Assembly (NCBI GenBank): GCA_025060325.1
Contig: JANXBW010000020.1
Location: 1-64,000 of the forward strand
Direction of reading: 5' to 3'
Origin: Thermoguttaceae bacterium
Lineage (GTDB): Bacteria; Planctomycetota; Planctomycetia; Pirellulales; Thermoguttaceae
Length of the DNA stretch: 64,000 nt
A program made the translations under genes and the position numbers. Below the pieces are notes generated by a model, which worked only from the letters and a program-made list of their open reading frames with translations, ran no database searches and was not told the origin of the DNA. Shown here in pieces: positions 26,814-35,079 of the stretch. Within the stretch, counting starts at the first letter, position 1. Every line of letters starts with the position of its first letter.

Positions 26814-27483
26814 TTCTCGACCTCCTTTGGACCACGCAATGAGCAAACTTCGCCCCAAAAGACCCGATGCCTTTTGACCATACCTCCCACCGGCCTCCAG
26901 TGAGAGCCACCTTCGCCATTTTGACAAAGACAGCCCCGCGGTGGGATAACGCGAGAATTGTGGTTGGACTGTTCCGGGGAGAATTCCACCCTTTTTTCCT
27001 GCGACTCCTATTTTCAGCCTGTTCGCCGGTTTTGCCAGCACCAAGTATGGGCAACACAGGTTTTCGCCGCCAAAGGAGATAAGTCGGGCACATGCCGCGC
27101 CCCACCGGCGTAGCTTGGCTCTATCAAACGCAAGCTAAAAAGCGGGTGCCGGAAAGCTCTAGGACGGCCAGGGCGAGGGCGGGCGAGGGAGCCACGGCAA
27201 ACAGCCGTCAGCCCCGCTGATATGGCGACGTATTCCTCCGTGGTCTGTCTGCAGCAGATAGGGAATAAGCAGGTCATTCTGCACTCCCCTAGCCCGGTGG
27301 CGCTTCGCTACTTTTAGGAGGCCAAGTTTGTGAGCCGGCTTACTCCGGTCCGGTGTGAGCCGCCGATCGGATCGGATTGGCCGCGAGGAATGTGGGCGTT
27401 GGCTCCGGTCAGTTATAGGGCCGCGGTCCGCGGATGTCCGGCGGTCCGCCCACCTGTCGCTTGCTCCGCTCCGCCGTGGGGCC

Positions 27484-27628
27484 GCCCCCTTGAACGGGGG
27501 CAAGCTTTCGCGAAGAAGCTCCGGCGGAAGAGGGCTGAAAGTAAGGTCGGTAGTCCTTCAAGGATTGCCGGACAGCTCTGCCAGGCTTGGAACCTCGTGG
27601 GCAGCGGGGAAAGCCCTTTGGGGCTTCC
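27484..27628. repeat. Cluster of three hairpins, possible structured RNA
   Basis: GCCCCC/GGGGGC (27484-27501, 6-nt loop), AGCTT/AAGCT (27503-27520, with the inner loop itself partly palindromic), and GGAAAGCCC/GGGCTTCC (27608-27628) occur within 145 bases. They sit in a gene-free region. I tried to fit RNase P, 6S and SRP RNA signatures and none matched. A structured transcript is a hypothesis only. Confidence 0.3.
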
Positions 27629-28093
27629 TGGGAGCGAGACCCTGTTTAACCCCCGAGAACTAAGTCTGACGGGGTGACTCCAAGCGCGGGCGCACGTGAG
27701 GTTCCGGAACGCGTCGGCGCTCTTTTTCGTGGCTCGCCCTTTTGTCGGAGGCCGCCCACGGCCCAACCACCATTCCCATTTAGCTTAAGGGATCGATCGT
27801 TTGGCCGGGTACGGTGCCGCCTAATCCCCCACTGCCGATTTGCCTTCGTAGCGTCCAGGGGTGGGGAAAAGCTTCGTCCAGAGCTGGGCGAGGATCTTGC
27901 CGGCATTCCCCCCAGATGGTCCCCAGTTCTGTCTGTTCCCGCCAATTCTTTGCCTCTGTCTTAGGGTAAATTCGGCCCCGGGAGTAGGCACGCCATCCTG
28001 TGGCCTGAATCCGCTTCAAGGCCAACTTTCTCGTAGCACCTTCAGCCGGCACTCCCGGGACGGGTGACCACTACGGCCGTTTGGGTGGCTCGC

Positions 28094-28121
28094 CTGACCA
28101 GAGGATGATCGTCCTGGTCAG
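28094..28121. repeat. 8-bp inverted repeat with 12-nt spacer
   Basis: CTGACCAG at 28094-28101 and CTGGTCAG at 28114-28121 are exact complements. There is no T-run after either arm. The spacing could fit a hairpin or an operator-like site about 850 bases upstream of the sulfatase-like/sulfotransferase gene. Confidence 0.45.
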
Positions 28122-28706
28122 CCGCTCGGCTTAGACGTGGCGGAAGAGGGCTACGGTTTAATCACCGAGAACGGCGCTCCCAGAACATAAGGCCCGGTCG
28201 TTCCAGGTAGTCACACAAAAGGAAACTTCAGCGACCAAGAGAGCGCGTCTGACCCGCAGCAGGCTGGATTAGGGTAAATCGGCTAAGGCATCTCTAGGGA
28301 TCTTTTCGCGAAACTCTTTGCAGCCCGCGGGGTTTGGACTAGTAGAAGAAATGCGAGATTGGTTTCAGTCGGTGCTCCGAAGAGGGTTTGAACTGCCCGG
28401 TTTGCGCAATGACCTTTCGGTTGTGGGCAAAAGCGGGCGGTGGCTACTTCGGAGTTGATGTCTTTGTTTTTCGGCAACCCTAATACTTTCAGGGTCGTCG
28501 GGGAGTAGTCGGTTTTAGTCTCCGCTTGTCATAACCACACTTTCCGGGCCAGGCTCAGCGGGGAAGGGACGTTTGCTCTTCTCGGTTCTCCGACAGAAGG
28601 CGACCCTTGCGCTCTAGGGGCAGAGCTCTGGGGGTTCGGGCCGCAATTTGGTTGCAATTAGAAACAAAGGAAGACGGCTCGAACTCAAGTGGCGGATAAG
28701 TCAGCC

Positions 28707-28937
28707 ATGCAATTTTTCTTTTTTGTCCCAAGCTATTTTGTCCCAAGCTATTTGACTCCGGAGCACTCCGTTCCCTCATTATCGATCCTCGCTGGACTGG
28801 TCGGGATCCTTTTGGCCGTTGGCAAAAGCTGGCTGAGCGTTTTCTGGCAGTTTCTCCGCCTGTTTACGAGCCGGCGTAGGGGCCAAGCTTCGCGTGCCGC
28901 GGTGGCAGCCGTCTCAGGCAGGGGAAAACACGCTTAG
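28707..28937 (+). CDS. Possible small single-span membrane protein
   Basis: 76 residues if read from the ATG at 28707. Residues 8-17 are a five-residue direct duplication (FVPSYFVPSY) caused by a 15-bp tandem repeat in the DNA. A hydrophobic span SILAGLVGILLAVGKSWLSVFWQFL is followed by a basic tail RLFTSRRRGQASR, consistent with a membrane anchor whose C-terminus is cytoplasmic. It ends 29 bases before the large sulfatase-like/sulfotransferase gene on the same strand, so the two could be co-transcribed. The upstream ribosome binding site is weak, and a start further downstream could remove the duplicated part. I do not recognise a family. It may also be a chance open frame. Confidence 0.45.
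   Translation: MQFFFFVPSYFVPSYLTPEHSVPSLSILAGLVGILLAVGKSWLSVFWQFLRLFTSRRRGQASRAAVAAVSGRGKHA
28722..28753. repeat. 15-bp tandem repeat
   Basis: Two adjacent copies of TTTTGTCCCAAGCTA, followed by TTT of a partial third. The period is a multiple of three and keeps the plus-strand frame of the small membrane ORF open, duplicating five residues. Confidence 0.75.
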
Positions 28938-28966
28938 GGGTCTTATGGAGACGGGGCTCCTTGCCA

Positions 28967-31900
28967 ATGGTCAACGAGGGGGAGCGATCATTCGCCGGAA
29001 AGCAACCGTCTCCCACGCTGGGATCGGTCATTCTGTGGGCTATCTGGTGGGGACTCCTGTGTGGCTTTTTGGAGCTTGGCAACCAAAAGCTCCACGACTT
29101 CCTGCTCGGTTTGCCGCTCCCATTGGGCCCGGAAGCCTTGTGGCTTGCCCCCGCTGTCGCCTGCGCACTATTCCTTGCCGTCGGGATTTTTCTCCTGCTA
29201 CTTGGGGTCGCTATCCGGCCCCCTGCCGCAATTACACTGGCACTTTTCTCCTATCCCTTTTTGCTCGTCGCCAACCTGGTCCTGATGTATCGCCAGATTC
29301 ACCCCGTATCGGGCGCACTGGTCGCACTTGGAGCCGGGGTGTTTGCAGCAAGAACCTTGATCCGGCATCTTGAGCGGTGGCATCGCCTGGTCACCCGCAG
29401 TATCCTCCCCCTGAGTATCGGGGCCTTTGTTTGGTCGATGGGCAGTGCTTTTGGCCCCAGGCTTTATGAGCAGCACCTAGCCTCGGCACTTAGCTGTCGC
29501 CTTCCCTATGCCCCAAATGTCATTGTGGTCATTTGGGACAGCGTTCGGGCCGCTAGTTTGAGCACATACGGTTATCACCGAGAAACCTCCCCCAATCTGT
29601 CGCGCTTGGCAGCCGAGGGAATTCTCGCTGAACTAGCCGTGGCGCCCTCTTCGTGGACACTCCCCAGCCATGCGGCATTCTTTACCGGCCTCTGGCCCGA
29701 CCAACTTCGCACCGTGTGGGGAAGGGAGCTTGAAAACGATGTCCCCACACTAGCCGAGGTCCTTCGGGATCATGGATATTTGACGGCGGGCTTTTCGGCG
29801 AACCAACTTTTTTGTACACGAATCCACGGCCTTCATCGAGGATTCATCCACTTTGAAGACTTTAGCGACCTCCGTACCGAATGGCTCCTTAGTCTGGCCA
29901 TTGGTCGACGAGTGGTCACCAGTCCCCGACTCCAGTTCCTGCTTGGCCGGCGACATTATTGGGGGCGCAAAACCGCCGAAGAAACGATCGCCGATTTTCT
30001 TCGGTGGCTTGATCGCTCGCAACACCGACCGTTTTTTGCCTTTTTGAACCTCATCGACGCCCATCAGCCTTATTTCGCCGCGGAACCATTTGATGAAACG
30101 TTCGGCCCACGGCATCTCCGGGAAGGGATCCGTTACGACGCGGAACTTCGTCATGCGATCGTGCTTGAGCCAGAGCGGCTCTCAGTGGACGAGCGCCGTG
30201 CCGAGCAAGATGCCTACGATGGCGCAATCGCCTACCTCGACCATTGCTTGGGGATGCTTGTCAACGCCCTTGCCCTTCGTGGCCTCCTTGATGAGGCAAT
30301 CTTGCTCATCACGTCAGATCACGGCGAGCATTTTGGCGAGCACGGGCTTCGCGACCATGGGAACTCGTTATATCGGGCCGTTATCCATGTGCCGCTTGTT
30401 CTGCGGCTGCCTCGGGCAGCTTGTGCCGGAAAAAAGGTCACCCTCCCCGTCTCTTTGTGCGATCTTCCGGCCACGATCCTCGACCTTGTCGGTCTGCCGG
30501 GCAAACTGCCAGGTTGCTCATGGCGAGGGCTTTGGGAAACGGAATCAGGGCCCAGGCATTCCCTTCATTCGTCGCGACCTATTTACGCGGCACTTCGGCC
30601 GCTGATTCCACCCTTGCAGGGTGAGCTGTTTATGGACGCGGTCATCTTTGACCGGTGGTGGTATATCCGCGACGGCTCCGGCCGACAAGAACTCTACAAT
30701 TGGCAACTTGATCCAGCAGAAGTCAACAACCTTGCTGCCTCGCCAGAAGGGGCAAAAGTTGTTGAGCAACTAGATCAATTACTGCAAAAGCGGCGGCCGA
30801 GGGGACAAGACGAGCCACCGGACTTTACCTCCGGTGACCAGCCCACGCCACCGGCCTTACCAAACCCAGCTTTAAGCTCGGCCGGAAGTTTCGCCAAATG
30901 CGTCTGGCCTGCCGTTTATATATCCCTTTGTGCATTGGCTGCCGGGTTCTTGGCGCAGCTTGCCCATCTTAGCATCGTTCTGGCATGGTCCCGAAAACGG
31001 TGCCTCCAGGGCCGGTATTTTGGCCTTCCCAAGGCGGAGCGAAAAAAGTTTGCGCGGATTCTGCGGCGGCACCGTCGCGTGTTGACGCCAACTTTGTTTG
31101 TCCTAAGCAAACTCGGATCCGTTCGGCTTGACCAAGCGACTTTCTTGTTTCGGGCGGTAGCCGGTCCTAAAGGCTCCTGTAGCCCAGAGTCTTTCCGTGC
31201 TGCGACAGAATATCGGCCTTCCCCACACGATGTTTTTGTGGTGACCCAACTGCGGTCTGGCACCACGTGGATGCAGCAGGTCGTTTACCAAATACTTGTC
31301 CGCGGGAAGGTGGACTTAGGGCACTCCGGCCAAACCATGGGGGCGGTTTCCCCGTGGCTTGAGTCGCTGTGGACGATTCCTCCCTGGGAAGCGCCGCTCC
31401 TTGGGCAGCGGCCAGCCTTTCGCATTATCAAAACACACTTGCCAGTAGAGCTTTGTCCCCTGGCCTCGGCAGCTAAGTATATTTATGTGGCCAGACACCC
31501 GGTGGCCTGCTTTGCGAGTTGTGTCGACTTTTTCCGGGCGAACCTCGGGCCATTCCGGATCGAACTTGAGGAGATCCTCCGTTGGTTCTGCGATCGAAAA
31601 TTGGCTTGGTGGACACCTTGGCCCGACCATGTGGGAAGATGGTGGCAACTGGCACAGCAAAACGACAACATACTATTTACCACGTATGAACAAATGGCCA
31701 GCGATTTGTCAGCCGTGGTTCACCGGGTGGCACATTTCTTAGGTGTTTCGCCTCTTTCCCCGGAGGAGATTTCCAGTGTCCTTAAGCACGCAAGCTTTAT
31801 CCATATGAGGACCCACTACGATGCCTTCGAGGTAACTCCGCCCCACCTACTGCGGCAGGGCGAACCTCTCTTTGTCGCTGGGCGGTGCCACCGCCACGAG

Positions 31901-32092
31901 CATCTGCCCGGAAGTGTCGTAAACGAAGTAAGAGATTTTTGTCGACAAGCCCTATCGGCCCAAGGAGTTTCGCTCGCGGACTACTATCCGGATCTTGATG
32001 ATAAGGAGCAGCGTGACAGGCTATTGACCGGGCGACCGTGCCCGTCCCAAGGCGCTCGGTTCTGGCCCGGAAAGTGTAGCACCTCTCCCTAA
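28967..32092 (+). CDS. Membrane fusion protein: sulfatase-like (AP superfamily) domain plus PAPS sulfotransferase domain
   Basis: 1041 residues from the ATG at 28967 (a TTG six bases earlier is an alternative). Five membrane spans lie within about residues 18-165. The alkaline-phosphatase-superfamily domain covers about 180-590: NVIVVIWDSVRAASLSTYGY (metal Asp), SSWTLPSHAAFFTGLWP with Thr231 at the nucleophile position, and ITSDHGEHFGEHG with Asp451/His452. It lacks the Cys of formylglycine sulfatases, so a phosphohydrolase or phosphotransferase is more likely. A sixth span at about 649-673 is followed by a basic stretch (WSRKRC, KAERKKFARILRRHRR). The C-terminal sulfotransferase covers about 750-1000: VVTQLRSGTTWMQQVVYQ (5'-phosphosulfate loop, residues 761-768), FRIIKTHLP, and YVARHPVACFAS (3'-phosphate motif, Arg843). 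Positive-inside topology puts the first catalytic domain outside and the sulfotransferase in the cytoplasm. Acceptors are unknown. Confidence 0.9.
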   Translation: MVNEGERSFAGKQPSPTLGSVILWAIWWGLLCGFLELGNQKLHDFLLGLPLPLGPEALWLAPAVACALFLAVGIFLLLLGVAIRPPAAITLALFSYPFLLVANLVLMYRQIHPVSGALVALGAGVFAARTLIRHLERWHRLVTRSILPLSIGAFVWSMGSAFGPRLYEQHLASALSCRLPYAPNVIVVIWDSVRAASLSTYGYHRETSPNLSRLAAEGILAELAVAPSSWTLPSHAAFFTGLWPDQLRTVWGRELENDVPTLAEVLRDHGYLTAGFSANQLFCTRIHGLHRGFIHFEDFSDLRTEWLLSLAIGRRVVTSPRLQFLLGRRHYWGRKTAEETIADFLRWLDRSQHRPFFAFLNLIDAHQPYFAAEPFDETFGPRHLREGIRYDAELRHAIVLEPERLSVDERRAEQDAYDGAIAYLDHCLGMLVNALALRGLLDEAILLITSDHGEHFGEHGLRDHGNSLYRAVIHVPLVLRLPRAACAGKKVTLPVSLCDLPATILDLVGLPGKLPGCSWRGLWETESGPRHSLHSSRPIYAALRPLIPPLQGELFMDAVIFDRWWYIRDGSGRQELYNWQLDPAEVNNLAASPEGAKVVEQLDQLLQKRRPRGQDEPPDFTSGDQPTPPALPNPALSSAGSFAKCVWPAVYISLCALAAGFLAQLAHLSIVLAWSRKRCLQGRYFGLPKAERKKFARILRRHRRVLTPTLFVLSKLGSVRLDQATFLFRAVAGPKGSCSPESFRAATEYRPSPHDVFVVTQLRSGTTWMQQVVYQILVRGKVDLGHSGQTMGAVSPWLESLWTIPPWEAPLLGQRPAFRIIKTHLPVELCPLASAAKYIYVARHPVACFASCVDFFRANLGPFRIELEEILRWFCDRKLAWWTPWPDHVGRWWQLAQQNDNILFTTYEQMASDLSAVVHRVAHFLGVSPLSPEEISSVLKHASFIHMRTHYDAFEVTPPHLLRQGEPLFVAGRCHRHEHLPGSVVNEVRDFCRQALSAQGVSLADYYPDLDDKEQRDRLLTGRPCPSQGARFWPGKCSTSP

Positions 32093-32451
32093 CCGTCGGA
32101 CGCCTGGTCGTCGAGCTCAATAGCCTCCAAGCGCAACTCGTGCCCCCCTTGGAGGGTTATTTCCGGCGATCCGCACAAGGGGCATTGGAAGAGCAAGTCT
32201 TCCGCCGGCGATTTCTGGCCACAGGCCCGGCACAGGCAGTCGCCGGGTACACTCCGGAGGACAAGCTCAGCCCCCTCCAAGAAAGTCCCCGCAGAAAGGG
32301 TGACAAACGCGAAATCAAGCGCGTCTGGGAGCACGCCAGACAATGCCCCGACCGCAACTTCCACGGACCGGACCCGCCCGGCAAGGCCTTCTCGATCAAG
32401 CACAGCCCGAACTTGCTGGATAAGTGCCTCAGCGATTGTAGCCTCGTGCAT
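32089..32451 (-). CDS. hypA: Hydrogenase/urease nickel chaperone HypA
   Basis: 120 residues from the ATG of MHEATIAEALIQQ at 32451; nine additional upstream codons are open but would bury the essential N-terminal His2. HypA delivers nickel (with HypB) to [NiFe]-hydrogenase large subunits. Ni binding uses the N-terminal amine and His2 of the MHE start, both present. The zinc site is CRACGQ...CPLCG, two CxxC motifs at about residues 73-95. The sequence RVRSVEVAVGALSGVLPDALDFAF fits the family. No hypB-F or hydrogenase gene lies in this window, so it is an orphan here. Its stop codon (TAG) overlaps the TAA of the convergent sulfatase-like/sulfotransferase gene, sharing CTAA. Confidence 0.93.
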   Translation of the reverse strand: MHEATIAEALIQQVRAVLDREGLAGRVRSVEVAVGALSGVLPDALDFAFVTLSAGTFLEGAELVLRSVPGDCLCRACGQKSPAEDLLFQCPLCGSPEITLQGGHELRLEAIELDDQASDG

Positions 32452-32777
32452 TGGGAATATCCCTCTGGCTACCGGCAAAATTTATCCTACCGGCTAGTCC
32501 CGCTACGCACGAAGCTTACCCGCATGAAGAAAGGCCCCGCCGCGGCAAGGCCTATCCATCCCAGCCGAAATGCGGGGCCTCTTCCACACCGAGAATTCCG
32601 GCAACCTCGCAACGCCTAGCGAAGTTGTGCGGCCGACAGCCCTTGCAAGTAGCTATTATCCTAAACGCGGCGCCAGGGCTTCAGGCCAAAAAGCCGTTCC
32701 ACGAAGCGCAAACCGCCCTCCTGCCGAGCCCCGGTCGGATCGAGGTGCATGTTTGGCACCACGAGCGGCCAGTACTG
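32452..32777. other. Intergenic region with a terminator-like hairpin
   Basis: About 325 bases between the minus-strand hypA and coiled-coil genes. Contains the stem at 32532-32580 (separate entry). No gene recognised; the hypA promoter should lie between the stem and 32451. Confidence 0.4.
32532..32580 (-). terminator. Possible terminator of the coiled-coil protein gene
   Basis: Read on the minus strand, AGGCCCCGC pairs perfectly with GCGGGGCCT across a 31-nt loop that itself can fold, followed by TTTCTTCAT. It lies about 200 bases after the stop codon at 32778 and 80 bases before hypA. The long loop and short T-run make it moderate evidence. Confidence 0.4.
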
Positions 32778-33647
32778 TCATTTCTCCTCCGAACGCTTTT
32801 CAAGCCGCTCAATCCGCCCAGCTAGTTCCTCCAATCGGCGGGCCAATTGCTCCGTGCGACCGAGCAGCTCGCGAACCGCCTCGCCAATCCGGCGCATCTC
32901 GCCCATCACAGGTCCACCCTCCGGTGGGCCGGGGGGCAAGACCACCGGCTGGCCTTCGCGGATCCGGCCCGCGATCTCCTCCACTCGGCGGGCGAGCTCC
33001 GGGAGTCCGGCCGCGTGGAGATTCTCGATTGCCGCCCGAAGGCGTTCCAGCCGCCGCTCCCGTTCCTCAGGCGGCATTTCCGGTCGCCGTTCAGGGGGCG
33101 GGAGATCCCGGCCAGCCTCGGCCCGCGCGATCATTTCCCGCAGCCGCGCCATTTCCGCCCTCAAACCCTGGAGCCGGCGTTCTTCGCCCGCCTTTTCGGC
33201 CTGCGCAATTTGCTCCTCCAGCTCGGCAATGCGCTGCCGGAGTCGCTCCAGCGGCATGGGCGGTCGAGGCCGATCACCACGCTCCAAAGCCGCAAGCTGC
33301 CGTTCAATTTCCTCCAACTTTCGCGTTAAAGCCTCCCGGCGATCCGGTTGAGCCTCCCCCAGCTCACGCAATTGCCTACGAATTTCCTCGGCAGCACGCT
33401 CCAGTTCCTCCCGCTGGCGGGCAACGCGCTCCGGTACAGGTCTATCCGCCCGTTCTGCGGGAGGACGCCGCCCCTCTTGCGCTTCCGGCGGACGGTCCCC
33501 TTCCACCTCCGCGAGCACAGTCGCCCCGATTGCAGACGTGGCGGACCTCTCCCCGAAAAGCGCTGTGATACCAGCTGTTAAGATGAGCCCTCCCAGAAGC
33601 AACGCCAACCCGAACGCCAATCCAGCGACGCGTCTAGAGCGAGCCAT
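32778..33647 (-). CDS. Membrane-anchored coiled-coil protein, function unknown
   Basis: 289 residues beginning MARSRRVAG followed by one hydrophobic span (about residues 8-32), either a signal peptide or an N-terminal anchor. The rest is almost entirely charged heptad-type sequence, for example REELERAAEEIRRQLREL, RKLEEIERQLAALERG and LRQRIAELEEQIAQAEKAG, with short Pro-rich interruptions (PPPERRPEMPPEERERR). It ends with another coil, LLGRTEQLARRLEELAG. No enzymatic motif is present. The gene sits between hypA and a decayed beta-helix gene, all on the minus strand. A structural periplasmic protein is possible; function is unknown. Confidence 0.85.
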   Translation of the reverse strand: MARSRRVAGLAFGLALLLGGLILTAGITALFGERSATSAIGATVLAEVEGDRPPEAQEGRRPPAERADRPVPERVARQREELERAAEEIRRQLRELGEAQPDRREALTRKLEEIERQLAALERGDRPRPPMPLERLRQRIAELEEQIAQAEKAGEERRLQGLRAEMARLREMIARAEAGRDLPPPERRPEMPPEERERRLERLRAAIENLHAAGLPELARRVEEIAGRIREGQPVVLPPGPPEGGPVMGEMRRIGEAVRELLGRTEQLARRLEELAGRIERLEKRSEEK

Positions 33648-33717
33648 ACCTTCCTCCCTCCTCCAGAATGTAAGGGTCTTGCGACTTCCCCCTCGACCCC
33701 GACCCCCCGATTTGCCG

Positions 33718-34681
33718 TCACCGGCATTTTACTCCGGGCCGGTTAGTCAAGCAAAAAGAAGAGGAACCGAATCTGATGGCCCGATCGCACCAAAGCTGGC
33801 ACTTTTCGAAAATGCGATTGCAACCATTGCGACGGTCAGCCGAATAACCCTTGGGGGCAATACAATCGTCGTCGGTGCGGACAAAGCATTCGGAGACATG
33901 CACACTGTCGGCGTTGCTGACGGTGATATCATCGTCGTTGGGAAACCGGCTAGCACAAATCTCGACGTTCCGGATATCTACATCGCTGGTGCGGACGACG
34001 GACACGCCCGCCCGCCACGAAAAGCGAACGATAATTCCTGCGACATCAACATTCCTGCCGGTAACACGTAGGGGGACCTCACGACGCTCAAAATGGCCCC
34101 AATCGCTGCCGTCGATGATCTCTCGGCCCCGCACTTTGGCCTCATTTCCCCCCACTTTCACCGCACCCTTCAGAATGGCGCCCCCGGCAAGGTACGAGCT
34201 TTCTCCATCGCCAAGAGTGACATCCCTCTTGTGTATTCCCAGAGGCACAAAGATGAGGCGCTATCCTCCTTCCTGCGGCAAATCGACGGGTTTGCAAAAA
34301 TGTCGAGGGCATTATGCGGAGAGGCACCATCGGGGAGAAAAGTAATGTGGCATGGCCCTGGCAATGTCAACAAAGCGCTTTGGCCCTCCACCTTCGGTAC
34401 GATGCCAAATCGCTCGGAAATCACGCGAGGATTGGCAAGTGGGAGATTGCTTGCCACCCGCAGGGTGGCATGTTCGTCAACATCAAACTGACAAAATTCT
34501 TAGACGCGGACAGGGGAACCAGCATAAACGGGCACGCTTTGTTGCCCAATTTCCACATGATAAAGCCCTGAGGTAGGCGCCCCCTCGGGCGCTGGATAAA
34601 TGACCGTCTCTCCCTTTCCTCCACAAGCTAGCAAAGCCGCAAGCAGCGCAGCCGAAAGTTTATGAAAACTTTTTTCCTCAT
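33718..34681 (-). pseudogene. Decayed GH28-like (polygalacturonase-type) beta-helix protein
   Basis: Fragments in two frames join into one protein-like sequence. From an ATG at 34681, one extra base in the A6 run at 34670-34675 would give a signal peptide (FHKLSAALLAALLAC), then ETVIYPAPEGAPTSGLYHV. TAA at 34500-34502 interrupts it, yet the same frame continues as QFDVDEHATLRVA and LPGPCHITFLPDGASPHNAL. A second one-base loss in the T5 run near 34295 shifts the frame, TAG at 34261-34263 interrupts it again, and RLIFVPLGIHKRDVTLGDG through VRTDDDCIAPKG follows. The DDxxxA-type segment resembles the GH28 catalytic Asp pair. The sequence stops at 33718, before the C-terminal half of a normal GH28 enzyme. 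Two homopolymer indels could be sequencing errors, but two in-frame stops and a truncation argue for decay. Confidence 0.8.
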
Positions 34682-35079
34682 GGATAAGCCTTTTTTCCGA
34701 ACGACCGATGTTTACCTCCCACAACCCGGCGCATGTTTGCGCAAAGCCACAGAAGGATCGCACAACGGCCGGATAGCCGCATTAACGGAATTCGGGTCTT
34801 TGTAATTCGGCCAACGGTGCGGTGCGGCGGCAAGTTCAAATGTGAAACGGGAAATTCTCGCTGCCAGGGCGATTCGGTTTATTCGGCTGACTGCTTTAAA
34901 GGCCGACCAAGCTGTAATATAAAGGAATAGGCGGCATTTACGAGGCGCCACGTCGCGGTCGCCCACGGAAGGCCAAAATTCTCCAAGATGGAACCTGGAC
35001 TGGCACTTTATTCAAATATTTCGGCATACACGAGTGTCAGGAATTCCCCTTCCCTAGCTGACAACGGGAGGATCCTTCC
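34682..35079. other. Divergent intergenic region
   Basis: About 400 bases between the pseudogene (minus) and the transglutaminase-like gene (plus). No gene recognised. It should contain the promoter of the plus-strand gene. Confidence 0.4.

Larger units (their letters stand above)
26814..28706. other. Gene-free stretch of 1.9 kb with several hairpins
   Basis: No frame in this stretch has a convincing start or protein-like composition, although several short frames are open. The part from about 27480 to 27630 holds three closely spaced hairpins, and another perfect 8-bp stem lies at 28094-28121. The SMP-30 promoter must be near its left end. See separate entries for the hairpins. Confidence 0.5.

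Noticed and set aside
27350-27700. RNase P RNA
   Set aside because: A few bases resemble conserved segments (GAGGAA, GGGCTGAAAG), but the universal CR-I and CR-V motifs are not present in order on either strand.
28967-30840. Formylglycine sulfatase call for the fusion's first domain
   Set aside because: The nucleophile position is Thr in T-L-P-S-H, not Cys in CxPSR; family membership is alkaline-phosphatase superfamily, but sulfatase activity is not supported.
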